Virus record (IMG/VR): IMGVR_UViG_3300042896_000379
Location: 1-20,294 of that record
From: a virus
Strand: one strand, 5' to 3'
DNA length: 20,294 nucleotides
Part shown: piece by piece, positions 1-7,765 of the stretch
How positions within the stretch are numbered: the first letter of the stretch is position 1
How the letters are laid out: every line of letters starts with the position of its first letter
Program-made: the position numbers and the translations under genes
The notes under the pieces: model-generated
Databases searched by the model: none
Told to the model about the DNA's origin: nothing
The model's input: the letters and a program-made list of their open reading frames with translations, nothing else

Positions 1-2031
1 ATAGCCCACACCATTTATCATAAAGAATTTTTGCCGTTTAGCCGTCTTTAATTTTTCATCAAAGTCTGGCATGTTGGTGCCTGATTTATCGAGTCTCGAC
101 ATGATTTGTCTTTTATAATTACCAGAACTTATATAAAATCCAATTACATTAACTCCAGTATTAGCTTTCAACAACTCTAGCAATGCGATAGTTAAATCTG
201 TTTTTGGTCTTGCTCTACCCTCATTCATTGTCTTAGTATCTCTAATAATGATGTTGCTATCACCATATCTACTATTAGGCAAATAAGCCCTCTGACCTGG
301 TTCGTGCAACACCCGTAGAGTTTCATTAGAATCGCCATCTGTTAAGAATACTGTATTCACGACATCTAAACGATACTTCTTTCTAAACTCCTTGACAATT
401 TCCATACTTGCAACTACTGCTTCATTTAAGGGGGTACCACCTAAATCTTCAAAATCGGAATTCCTGAAGTCATGAGAAATAATATTTGCCGTTTGATATG
501 AATTAATTCTCCAATTCCGACGGTCATACATCTCACCTACGAGTAACCAATATTTAGATGCTTCTTTGAATTCCACACTAGACATTTCGCTAGATAAATA
601 TTCACGTAATCTAAAAAAGGAACAGTCGTTAAAGTCAAGCTCACCTATATTATTTGAGAACTTAAAGTATTTTTCTCGAGTAGCTCTTCGTTCTTGCTCG
701 TATGTGGCCAAGTCATATCCTAGCTCTTGTGCAATACGTTCAGGTGTATTAGAAGAATCTGTAAATGCATATACGCGGAATGGGATATTTACTTTTTTAC
801 AGAATGTTGCAAGAATTAAAGTCTGTTCAATTGTTGCACGAATGTTATCATACATAGATCCGGAATAATCCACAAACATAACTAAACCATGGGACTTACC
901 TTTTGGCACAACTGCTATGCGTTTAAATAAATCATCATTAGTTTTATACTGATGTATTTTCTTCAAATCCAATTCGCCAGTTTTCGAAACGGATGCGCGA
1001 GCAAACTGTCTAGCATTTCGACGCATTTCAAATTCTTTGATTAGATAAGAAATATATTTCTTATTTGTTTCATTAAAACGAGAAAACGCTTTATTCTTGC
1101 CTTCTTCTATTAATTGTAATGCTTGTTTCTCACCCATATCCATAGGATAAGAAAAATTATTGTAATGCGGTTTGATGTTCTTGTACGGAACAATAATATG
1201 CCTTAAATTTACTGTTGGGCAATTTGCATAATGATATGGTTTAAGACTATCATCTACCAAAGATTGTTCCCGTTGTCTAAAGTGGCGGTCTGTCATTGAT
1301 TCAGGATCTTCGTCATCGGCCGACGATTTAGAACCGCCCCAACCCCGCTGGCGTTTTTGCCTGTTCCTAATATCATCGTCTTCCATTTCATCATAATCAT
1401 ACTCAATATCATCATCTTCGGAATCTTCACCATCCAGATCGGCCCATAAGTTTTCGAGTTGTTCTCGTAATTCTTTTTTGCCGTTAGCATAAAGTTTATG
1501 TGCAATAGTTTCAACATCTTCCCATGTCTTCATATTATCGAGCAAATCAATATAATATTGTTCCTCTTTCGAGAATTGGATGTTAAGATATGAACCAACC
1601 TTATAGTGAAGATTAATCCTATCAATTAAGGGAAGTCCAGCGATATCCATATCTTCGGCATACACACCAAAGAAATCTTTATCCATTAAATCAGAGTAAC
1701 CCTTTTTGAAGCTAGTCTTTAGACCAGGGAATTTTTCTTGGATTTTCTTTTCAATACGAACATCTTCAATGACATTCAAATATGTCTTGAAGCCCGGTTT
1801 AGTTTTGTCTTTTAGATTGTTGTGCCAGCCGTCATTCGGTGTATATAATGCGTGGCCTGTTTCGTGACCCAGTAGGAGGTCATATAGTTCAGAAGACATT
1901 TCCTTCCACATGGGAAGAACCATGACTCTGTTCTTAGTATCAAAGTAAGCAGTTACAGTTTTGCGATGCTCGACTGTAATGTTCTCAGTTGCAAGTAATT
2001 TTGCGAGTATAGATTTTGACTGTGCTAGCAT
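1..2031 (-). CDS. Metallopeptidase-like plus VWA-domain protein (3' end outside window)
   Basis: An uninterrupted reading frame runs from ATG at 2031 to the left edge, giving 677 residues with no stop, so the C-terminus is missing. A strong ribosome site (AAGGAG, 6 nt spacing) precedes the ATG. Residues 56-60 read HETGH, a zinc-peptidase HExxH motif, followed about 25 residues later by a VIEDVRIE segment, as in the putative metallopeptidase domain that accompanies VWA-like domains (DUF2201/CobT type). Residues about 195-222 form a very acidic linker rich in D and E. A VWA fold follows with a MIDAS motif DYSGS at 388-392 and the later MIDAS residues T564 and D565 (FLTDGDS). Proteins of this architecture are common in T4-like cyanophages, but their role is unknown; a chaperone- or MoxR-partner-like or virion-maturation role is only a guess. 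Family call is confident, function is not. Confidence 0.85.
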   Translation of the reverse strand, partial: MLAQSKSILAKLLATENITVEHRKTVTAYFDTKNRVMVLPMWKEMSSELYDLLLGHETGHALYTPNDGWHNNLKDKTKPGFKTYLNVIEDVRIEKKIQEKFPGLKTSFKKGYSDLMDKDFFGVYAEDMDIAGLPLIDRINLHYKVGSYLNIQFSKEEQYYIDLLDNMKTWEDVETIAHKLYANGKKELREQLENLWADLDGEDSEDDDIEYDYDEMEDDDIRNRQKRQRGWGGSKSSADDEDPESMTDRHFRQREQSLVDDSLKPYHYANCPTVNLRHIIVPYKNIKPHYNNFSYPMDMGEKQALQLIEEGKNKAFSRFNETNKKYISYLIKEFEMRRNARQFARASVSKTGELDLKKIHQYKTNDDLFKRIAVVPKGKSHGLVMFVDYSGSMYDNIRATIEQTLILATFCKKVNIPFRVYAFTDSSNTPERIAQELGYDLATYEQERRATREKYFKFSNNIGELDFNDCSFFRLREYLSSEMSSVEFKEASKYWLLVGEMYDRRNWRINSYQTANIISHDFRNSDFEDLGGTPLNEAVVASMEIVKEFRKKYRLDVVNTVFLTDGDSNETLRVLHEPGQRAYLPNSRYGDSNIIIRDTKTMNEGRARPKTDLTIALLELLKANTGVNVIGFYISSGNYKRQIMSRLDKSGTNMPDFDEKLKTAKRQKFFMINGVGY

Positions 2032-2054
2032 ACACTTCTCCTTCGGTTTTCATT

Positions 2055-2083
2055 ATTATAACACCTTTTAGGATAGAAGTCAA
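2055..2083 (-). promoter_or_regulatory. Sigma70-type promoter TTGACT-17-TATAAT
   Basis: On the minus strand TTGACT (2078-2083) and TATAAT (2055-2060) are separated by exactly 17 nt, 11 of 12 consensus bases. The predicted start is near 2048, giving a short leader before the ribosome site and ATG at 2031 of the VWA gene. It lies in the only sizeable gap (2032-2098) in this part of the window, which supports a real host-polymerase promoter. Confidence 0.8.
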
Positions 2084-2098
2084 GCCCCCGGTAAGCCA

Positions 2099-2374
2099 CT
2101 AACTACGGGTGATTGCCAAAATCTTTTCTATTTGTTTCTCTATAAGAGGAACTCTATTTGGCCAGTGTATGTAATCTTTCTCAGGATTTTTCATCAAGTT
2201 AACCAAAAGCGGCAAAATCATTTTTTCAACTGAAGCCAACTTTTGTTTTATTTCTGCATCTGCGCCAGATTTAACTTCAGTAATGAATGGATCCAATACA
2301 TCATTTTCATGTACTGCTGTAAATCCAAAATCATTACTTAGGTCTAAATACTCTAAAGGTATTTTGGTTGCCAT
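2099..2374 (-). CDS. Small conserved-type hypothetical protein (91 aa)
   Basis: A 91-residue soluble protein starting with ATG one base after the stop of the 2OG-oxygenase gene, so probably translationally coupled to it. The middle and end (about residues 40-88) look helical, with a hydrophobic stretch MILPLLVNLM followed by a KDYIHWPNR segment and a charged C-terminal helix. I see no signal peptide, catalytic motif or known domain. It resembles small uncharacterised proteins found beside the recombination genes in cyanophages, but I cannot assign a function. The coding call rests on the tight packing between two genes and the ordinary amino-acid composition. Confidence 0.75.
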   Translation of the reverse strand: MATKIPLEYLDLSNDFGFTAVHENDVLDPFITEVKSGADAEIKQKLASVEKMILPLLVNLMKNPEKDYIHWPNRVPLIEKQIEKILAITRS

Positions 2375-2375
2375 A

Positions 2376-2969
2376 TTATTTCCACTTGGGCCCGTGAATC
2401 CAACCTACCAAAGCTTTTCTTGTTCCTTTAGTTACAGGCTTAACTTCATGTAATGTGTATGATGGAAAAAACGTAATTGCTCCCTTTTCTTTAGCAATTG
2501 GAAAGGGTTCTTGAGATGTGATTAGATATGTTTGGCCACCTTCGTATTCAGCAGGATCAGTCAATTGCATGGTGAAACTTAATTTTCTAGGATATTGTCC
2601 TGCACCCTGAAAGTGATGGTCAACGTGTGCATCATAGAAGTCACCTTCATTATATACTGAGAACTGTAAATTTTCTATATGGTTAAGATCAAATCCAAAC
2701 CATTGACTGTTTGCTGATAATACTACGTCTGTTAATTTTCTAAACAACCAAGCATTTTCTGCAGTAGTAGGAATCCACGAAATCTTTGTTTTTCGTATTT
2801 CAGGATTTGCGCCGCCAGCTTTGTCAAATGTACCACCTACTTGTGCATCCCCAATTTCTAAAGAGTCCCCTAACTCTATAATACTTTTGATCATATCATC
2901 ATCAAAGATATTTTGATAGTAACAATATGCGTTAACTTGGTGTGTATGTAGTTGCCATTCATTTGCCAT
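2376..2969 (-). CDS. 2OG-Fe(II) oxygenase, prolyl-4-hydroxylase-like
   Basis: A 197-residue non-haem iron oxygenase of the 2-oxoglutarate family, expected to hydroxylate a protein or small molecule with O2 and 2-oxoglutarate. The iron triad is visible: H115 and D117 in the HVDHH segment, and H174 in the SYTLHEVKP segment. R184 is positioned to bind the 2-oxoglutarate carboxylate. The C-terminal VGWIHGPKW is typical of phage and PiuC-like members. An in-frame upstream ATG at 3011 would lie inside gp46; I chose the ATG at 2969 because it has a good AAGGA site at 7-8 nt spacing and begins just after the gp46 stop. These oxygenases are frequent in T4-like cyanophages. The substrate is unknown; a nucleic-acid substrate cannot be excluded but is not indicated. 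Confidence 0.88.
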   Translation of the reverse strand: MANEWQLHTHQVNAYCYYQNIFDDDMIKSIIELGDSLEIGDAQVGGTFDKAGGANPEIRKTKISWIPTTAENAWLFRKLTDVVLSANSQWFGFDLNHIENLQFSVYNEGDFYDAHVDHHFQGAGQYPRKLSFTMQLTDPAEYEGGQTYLITSQEPFPIAKEKGAITFFPSYTLHEVKPVTKGTRKALVGWIHGPKWK

Positions 2970-2970
2970 T

Positions 2971-4689
2971 TTATAATCCTTGTATTCTAGAAAAGTTCTG
3001 ATACTTTTCAAATTTTATAACACTTCTAAATTTATCAAAAAGAAGATCTCCTTTGTGACTAATGACAAAAACATTAGTCTCCTCTCCTAAAGTATTTATT
3101 AGATTCATTACGTAGTCTGTGCCGTTAGCATCTAAAGAAGAATCAAAAACCTCATCAAGTAATAGAAGGTTTGTGCTAGCACAATTCTTCATTTTGGCGA
3201 TTGTTCTCCATGTAAATAATAATGCCAAATCAATACGTTGTTTCTCACCTTCACTAAATGAAGCGTATGAGAATTCATCTCTATGTCTTGATTTAATAGA
3301 TTCACTAAAAGTTTCATCTAATTCAAAATGACAAAAGAAATCCATTGCCTGTAAATATTTGTTTACAAGTTTATTAATTACGGGCAAATACTGACGGATG
3401 ATCTTAGTCTTAATACCGGTGTCCTTGAGAAGTATGGATGCGATATCGAGGTAATGTTTATCTTCATTAAGCTTCGTTTTATCATCTGCATGCGAGACAA
3501 CTTCTTTTGCCAAAATTTTGAGCTTCCTCTTTTCATCTTCCAGGTTTGTCGTATCTCCAGTGTCTCCTGCCAATTCGTCTTGTAATTTTTGAATATAGCT
3601 TTGTGAGGCAATAATTCTGGAATTGAGTTGTATGATATTGCCCTGATGTTCAGAGATTTTTGTTTCGATCTCAGCAATCTCATTAAGTCTAGTTTCAGTA
3701 TCGTTAAGTTGCTCGGTAAGGGTTTGTATTGCTGTTTGTACTTCTTCGAGTTTATGTGTGTGAAGTGTGATTGCGCTGTGTTTGAGATCAGGTACCAAAT
3801 CTTGGCTACATGTCGGGCAAAGGTCATGTTCGTGGTAAAATTGTATGCTACTTTCCTGTACCTTAATTCGTTCGGTAAGTTTTCTAAGCAAAGTTCCCAT
3901 TTCCGTATATCTGTTACGTTTCTCAGAAGAGTCTTGTATCGAGGATTCGAGATTTCCTTTTGCTCCCCTTTCAGCATCGACCAAGGATGTAAGCTGTGAT
4001 ACTTCCTGATTCGATTCAAGTATTCGCTTTTGTACATCATCTACTTTCCTTTGTTTATCATGTTCTAATGTGGCAATGTATTGCTGTTGCAACTTAACTT
4101 TGTTTTTGCCAATTTCAATTTTGGTATCAATGTCTGTGATTTTATTTTTAATTTCTATGTTCTTATCTTTAAGAACAGAATTCATCACAGTAAAAATTTG
4201 AATATCTAAAATATCTTCAATAATTTCTCTTCTATGTCCCAACGGCAATTGCATAAAAGGAGTAAATGATGCACTACCTAAAATAACAATTTGAGTAAAA
4301 GATTTATAATTTAATTTTAGAATAGCGTCTTCAAGATATTTTTGATAGTCCTTAGATGCAGCGTCCTGATTCAATAAGGTTCCGTTAACATATATCTCAA
4401 ATATTCCCGGTTTAATACCTCGAACAATTCTATAATCCTTTGAGCCAATAGAAAATTCTAATTCTACCTGTAAATTTTTACCATTAATACTGTTCATCAA
4501 CTGGGGTTTATTGATACTTCTAAATGGTTTATTAAATAAACAGAAACAAATAGCGTCAAGAATAGTACTTTTGCCGGCACCATTTTCGCCCACTACAAGT
4601 GTCGTAGTTGCTTTATCTAATTTTACTTCTGTGAATTGTGCGCCCGTGGATAAGAAATTTTTCCATTTAACTTTACTAAATCTTATCAT
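2971..4689 (-). CDS. 46: Recombination endonuclease large subunit gp46 (Rad50/SbcC family)
   Basis: At 572 residues this is close to T4 gp46 (560 aa). It is the SMC-type ATPase of the Mre11-Rad50-like complex that resects double-strand ends for recombination-dependent replication. Visible features are the Walker A motif GENGAGKS at 34-41, long coiled-coil arms (about 170-290 and 300-400), the zinc-hook CPTC at 291-294 between them, the ABC signature FSEGEKQRIDLAL at 478-490, and Walker B LLLLDEVFD at 508-516. The start codon overlaps the gp47 stop by 4 nt, so the two subunits are translationally coupled. Nothing essential is missing. Confidence 0.97.
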   Translation of the reverse strand: MIRFSKVKWKNFLSTGAQFTEVKLDKATTTLVVGENGAGKSTILDAICFCLFNKPFRSINKPQLMNSINGKNLQVELEFSIGSKDYRIVRGIKPGIFEIYVNGTLLNQDAASKDYQKYLEDAILKLNYKSFTQIVILGSASFTPFMQLPLGHRREIIEDILDIQIFTVMNSVLKDKNIEIKNKITDIDTKIEIGKNKVKLQQQYIATLEHDKQRKVDDVQKRILESNQEVSQLTSLVDAERGAKGNLESSIQDSSEKRNRYTEMGTLLRKLTERIKVQESSIQFYHEHDLCPTCSQDLVPDLKHSAITLHTHKLEEVQTAIQTLTEQLNDTETRLNEIAEIETKISEHQGNIIQLNSRIIASQSYIQKLQDELAGDTGDTTNLEDEKRKLKILAKEVVSHADDKTKLNEDKHYLDIASILLKDTGIKTKIIRQYLPVINKLVNKYLQAMDFFCHFELDETFSESIKSRHRDEFSYASFSEGEKQRIDLALLFTWRTIAKMKNCASTNLLLLDEVFDSSLDANGTDYVMNLINTLGEETNVFVISHKGDLLFDKFRSVIKFEKYQNFSRIQGL

Positions 4690-5750
4690 ACTTCCTCATA
4701 GTGTTGTGCCTCAACATAAAGTGTTTTTAAAATTCCCTTTAGTCTTTCTTTATCTGCATCTGTTTCAATACTATCCACATAATTGGACAATAATGTCATA
4801 GTATCTTCTAAGTCAATATTTTCATCTATTGCTTCAGATTCAAACTCAGAAAAATCCTCAATGATTTTTAATTCAATTGGATTTTCCTTATAGATTGCTT
4901 CTACGAATTTATCAAATTTATAAAAGTCTTTTTTATTAACCACAATAATTTTGATTAGCTTGGAATTAAATTTTGTGATGTCTATGGACAACGGATCCTC
5001 TTTCTCGTCATCATAGTAATATTTCTCAAAAATAGTATTTGGATTTTTAATAAATTCTAGGTCCAATGTCTTAGTATCAAAGATATGAAATCCTCGGTCA
5101 TCCTCAAAGTCATTCCAGAATAATTGATATGGATTGCCTAGATACTGCACATTACCTCGACCATGCTTATGGTGAAAATGTCCTGAGCATACTAGTTTAA
5201 AATCTTTAAACAGCGCAGGATCAAATCCGTCGTGTCCTAGATGTGCGTCCTGGCCTTTATACATTATAAAACCAGCAAGCTCTAAATGACCAAAGCAAAC
5301 AGTTGCTACTTTACCCTCAATCATTTTTGTGGTATGTTCATAATTGTCTGTACATATCCAAGGCATTAACAGTATCTTTAAACCATCATAGTTTACTACT
5401 TGTGCTTTATCGTATGTTCTGATACTTGGATATTCACCCAATAATAAACTAGGGGAATTTACATCATTAGTATTTTTATAGAATGTATCATGATTGCCGA
5501 CAATCATGTCCATATCTATACCACGAGATTCCACTTGCTCAAAGAAATACTTTTTACAATTGCTTAATGAATTAAAATTGATATATTTTCTACGATCAAA
5601 GCAATCGCCTAGATGTATTATCTGAGTAATTTCTCTTTTATCTAATTCAGGAAAAAATATTTCATCATAAAATTTTTTAAAATAAGTATCAAATTGTTGT
5701 GAATCTGATCTTGCACCGAAATGAGTATCAGTTACTAACGCTATCTTCAT
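4686..5750 (-). CDS. 47: Recombination endonuclease subunit gp47 (Mre11/SbcD nuclease)
   Basis: A 354-residue calcineurin-like phosphoesterase, the nuclease partner of gp46 (T4 gp47 is 339 aa). The metal-binding motifs are all present: DTHFG (D8, H10), GDCFD (D49), GNHD (86-88), and SGHFHHKHG (H191, H193). With gp46 it processes DNA ends to feed UvsX/UvsY strand exchange, and contributes to host DNA degradation and replication restart. The start overlaps the end of the DUF2452 gene by 23 nt, and its stop overlaps the gp46 start. Confidence 0.97.
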   Translation of the reverse strand: MKIALVTDTHFGARSDSQQFDTYFKKFYDEIFFPELDKREITQIIHLGDCFDRRKYINFNSLSNCKKYFFEQVESRGIDMDMIVGNHDTFYKNTNDVNSPSLLLGEYPSIRTYDKAQVVNYDGLKILLMPWICTDNYEHTTKMIEGKVATVCFGHLELAGFIMYKGQDAHLGHDGFDPALFKDFKLVCSGHFHHKHGRGNVQYLGNPYQLFWNDFEDDRGFHIFDTKTLDLEFIKNPNTIFEKYYYDDEKEDPLSIDITKFNSKLIKIIVVNKKDFYKFDKFVEAIYKENPIELKIIEDFSEFESEAIDENIDLEDTMTLLSNYVDSIETDADKERLKGILKTLYVEAQHYEEV

Positions 5751-6207
5751 CCACGTACTCCCAAGTTGAATCTCCCTTTTTAATTACGGATGCAACAAAA
5801 GACAAATGCTCAGGTATATTTCCGCTCCAATTTTTTGGACCAATCAAACTCATTTGATTTTTATCGAGATATGTATTTAAATATATGTGGTATTCTTTTC
5901 CATAAACAGGATTAAAAGAAAACATTGTTCCATGCACTAAATCTGTGGCATCAAGTCTACTTACCAATTGTTTTGCTTGTTCTTGTAGTATCTCAACCAT
6001 TTGCATGATTCTATCATATTCTTGTTTAGCATGTTCTTTTGCAACATTTAGTGATATGTCTTTTTGATCTTCAACTTTTACAGGAGCAAAAAATGAGGAG
6101 CCGACTTCTACAGGATATTCGCTACTACTACGATTAATAAAGGGCACTAATTGTTCCCCAATTATGGCATCTCTACTATTAACACCCTTCATTACATTAC
6201 TTGGCAT
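5728..6207 (-). CDS. DUF2452 family protein
   Basis: A 159-residue protein that I recognise as DUF2452-like. A helix with ILQEQAKQLVSRLDATDLVHG (about 73-93) is followed by a small mixed domain with YGKEYHIYLN, a GPKNWSGNIPEHL segment (about 123-135), and a C-terminal GDSTWEY, the order of conserved segments seen in this family, including the animal C1orf50-type proteins. The molecular function of the family is not known. Translation begins at ATG 6207 behind an AAGGAG site. The 23-nt overlap with gp47 suggests co-expression with the recombination nuclease. No membrane segment or signal peptide is visible. Confidence 0.72.
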   Translation of the reverse strand: MPSNVMKGVNSRDAIIGEQLVPFINRSSSEYPVEVGSSFFAPVKVEDQKDISLNVAKEHAKQEYDRIMQMVEILQEQAKQLVSRLDATDLVHGTMFSFNPVYGKEYHIYLNTYLDKNQMSLIGPKNWSGNIPEHLSFVASVIKKGDSTWEYVDEDSVSN

Positions 6208-6235
6208 ATCACTCCTTTAAATACTTCACAAATCT

Positions 6236-6685
6236 TTAGCCTTCGTAAATAGCTGAGTTAGCACCATGTTCTGCACATTCAACCTTAACACAATAACAAC
6301 GATTATTAGATACATTTCTAATTAGCTGATCCGCAAAGTTAAATGCATGTTCAGCAAACTTCTCTACACCTACACCATCAAAGATGCGTATCTCTGCCAA
6401 GTCCATGGCTTCAAGTTCTTGGAACTTGGCCAGATGAGGATCTGCTTTATCCAGCGCCAGCTTATGATCAAAGTGATCTTCCAACCAGGCCTTAAGTGGT
6501 TTAAGACCACCAAAATCTACTGCCCAATTTTTGTTGTCTAGGGCATCACATCCAAATGTAAAAGTAAATGCCAAACTATAACCATGCAGCAAATGGCAAT
6601 GACTATGATCTGCGTTAGGTTGTCTAAATACAGCACTTAAACCAATATTGTGCCCGTAATGTTTTGTTGAGAAATATTTAGCCAT
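6236..6685 (-). CDS. queD: QueD / 6-pyruvoyl-tetrahydropterin synthase family protein
   Basis: A 149-residue protein of the QueD/PTPS fold. QueD converts dihydroneopterin triphosphate, the FolE product, to 6-carboxytetrahydropterin in 7-deazaguanine synthesis. Visible features are a metal/catalytic region ADHSHCHLLHGY (25-36) with C30 as likely catalytic thiol, WAVDFGGLK (54-62), FDHKLAL (72-78, matching the LDH..LN motif), a GVEKFAEH pterin-side motif near 106-113, and a C-terminal VKVECAEHG with the substrate-anchoring Glu. The usual HGH zinc motif reads HGY here, so metal ligation must differ. A perfect GGAGG ribosome site lies 6-7 nt before the ATG. The other deazaguanine genes in the window support QueD over a eukaryote-type PTPS role. 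Confidence 0.82.
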   Translation of the reverse strand: MAKYFSTKHYGHNIGLSAVFRQPNADHSHCHLLHGYSLAFTFTFGCDALDNKNWAVDFGGLKPLKAWLEDHFDHKLALDKADPHLAKFQELEAMDLAEIRIFDGVGVEKFAEHAFNFADQLIRNVSNNRCYCVKVECAEHGANSAIYEG

Positions 6686-6724
6686 CTCTTGCCTCCAATG
6701 AGTAAGTTTGATGACATGCAGAAT

Positions 6725-7765
6725 TTATATAGCGGGTTGAATGTCATTTAAAGACCGCTGTTTGATTTTCATTTTGTTAAATGATCTAGACATATACCAA
6801 TAATACAAGTCTTCAATTATATTGTCTAAATTTCTTTCGGCTGTCCATCCTGTATCGTTTTGTAACTTTTGCGGACTAGCAATTAATGATGCAGGATCAC
6901 CCTCTCTTTGAACATCAAAATGACAGACCATTCCATGGTTTAATACTTCTGCGTTAATTAAGAAAGATTCCACAGCAGTAAATACTTCTAGATTAGTATG
7001 TCCCTTTAATGTTCCTATATTATATATCCCTGTGATATCTTTGTCAATGCCCAATAAATGTGCATCGACAATATCCGATATATGAACGTAATCTCTAACA
7101 CAAGTTCCATCGCGAGTTGAGAAGTTTGCGCCATTAATCGTAAACTCTCCGTTGCTTAAAGCTGCTTCAAATACTTTAGCAAAAATATGAGTGGCATCTG
7201 GTTCTTGTCCATGTATGCCTCCCGCTACCGCACCACATGCATTAAAGTATCTAAATGACACATATTTAATTCCATATGCTTTGCTAAACCAATTAAGCAT
7301 CATTTCCGTCATTAGTTTAGATTCGCCATACGGCGAAATAGGATTGGTTGCAGATCCCTCAAACAATACCATACCCAAAGGATCACCATAAACAGCTGCA
7401 CTACTACTAAAAATAAATTTAGTATTAGGAGACCAACGTCTAATATAGTCTAAATATTTTTCAGTTCTAACTACATTGTTTTCATAGTAGTCATGTGGAT
7501 TCTTTATACTAGGCCCAACTAAACTTCTTCCGGCACAGTGTATAATAGCAATAGGTTCTCTTTCAATATGTTCAAGTGACCATGGATGTGTAAAACATTC
7601 TTTTACAAATTGATCTACGTACGATTCAAGATGTTCCGGCAAGGGTCGTAAGTCTATACCAACTACACGATATCCTTTTTCTTTTAAGGCTATACAGGTT
7701 GCGCCACCGATATAACCGGCGGCACCTGTTACTATAACAGTATTAGTATTTTGATTCTGAGACAT
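6725..7765 (-). CDS. galE: UDP-glucose 4-epimerase-like SDR enzyme
   Basis: A 346-residue extended short-chain dehydrogenase/reductase with the length and motifs of GalE (about 338 aa). It has the NAD-binding TGAAGYIG at 13-20, the catalytic Ser region SSSAAVYG at 120-127, Y146-x3-K150, NACGA, GTCVRDYVHISDI (typical of GalE) and a C-terminal substrate-binding TGW.A segment. It would interconvert UDP-glucose and UDP-galactose, or the N-acetyl or another UDP-sugar pair. A TTG at 7813 opens the frame earlier, but I use the ATG at 7765 because it directly precedes the Rossmann strand and has AAGGA upstream. It overlaps the preceding glycosyltransferase gene by 23 nt, suggesting it supplies that or a neighbouring transferase with donor sugar. 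A perfect sigma70 promoter sequence is embedded in it. Confidence 0.9.
   Translation of the reverse strand: MSQNQNTNTVIVTGAAGYIGGATCIALKEKGYRVVGIDLRPLPEHLESYVDQFVKECFTHPWSLEHIEREPIAIIHCAGRSLVGPSIKNPHDYYENNVVRTEKYLDYIRRWSPNTKFIFSSSAAVYGDPLGMVLFEGSATNPISPYGESKLMTEMMLNWFSKAYGIKYVSFRYFNACGAVAGGIHGQEPDATHIFAKVFEAALSNGEFTINGANFSTRDGTCVRDYVHISDIVDAHLLGIDKDITGIYNIGTLKGHTNLEVFTAVESFLINAEVLNHGMVCHFDVQREGDPASLIASPQKLQNDTGWTAERNLDNIIEDLYYWYMSRSFNKMKIKQRSLNDIQPAI
7019..7047 (-). promoter_or_regulatory. Perfect sigma70 consensus TTGACA-17-TATAAT inside galE
   Basis: TTGACA (7042-7047) and TATAAT (7019-7024) on the minus strand are exactly 17 nt apart, a 12/12 consensus match. It lies within galE, and the predicted start near 7012 would give transcripts for the end of galE, queD, DUF2452, gp47 and gp46. 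The exact match with optimal spacing recurs at two other places in the window on the coding strand, which makes chance unlikely. Confidence 0.62.

Noticed and set aside
566-868. Plus-strand open frames throughout the window (for example 566-868, 3628-3999, 4511-4801, 14310-14549)
   Set aside because: All are antisense to well-supported minus-strand genes, with no domains or promoters of their own.
2376-2969. 2OG-Fe(II) oxygenase as a TET/JBP-type DNA base oxidase
   Set aside because: The motif spacing and C-terminus fit prolyl-4-hydroxylase/PiuC-like proteins, and nothing ties it to the deazaguanine island.
3082-3092. AATAAATA inside gp46 as an internal late promoter
   Set aside because: One mismatch, deep in coding sequence, and no structural gene follows.
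3378-4040. A 220-codon open frame on the minus strand in another frame of gp46
   Set aside because: It lies wholly inside the coiled-coil coding region of gp46, has no ribosome site or known domain, and gp46 is intact; it is a shadow frame.
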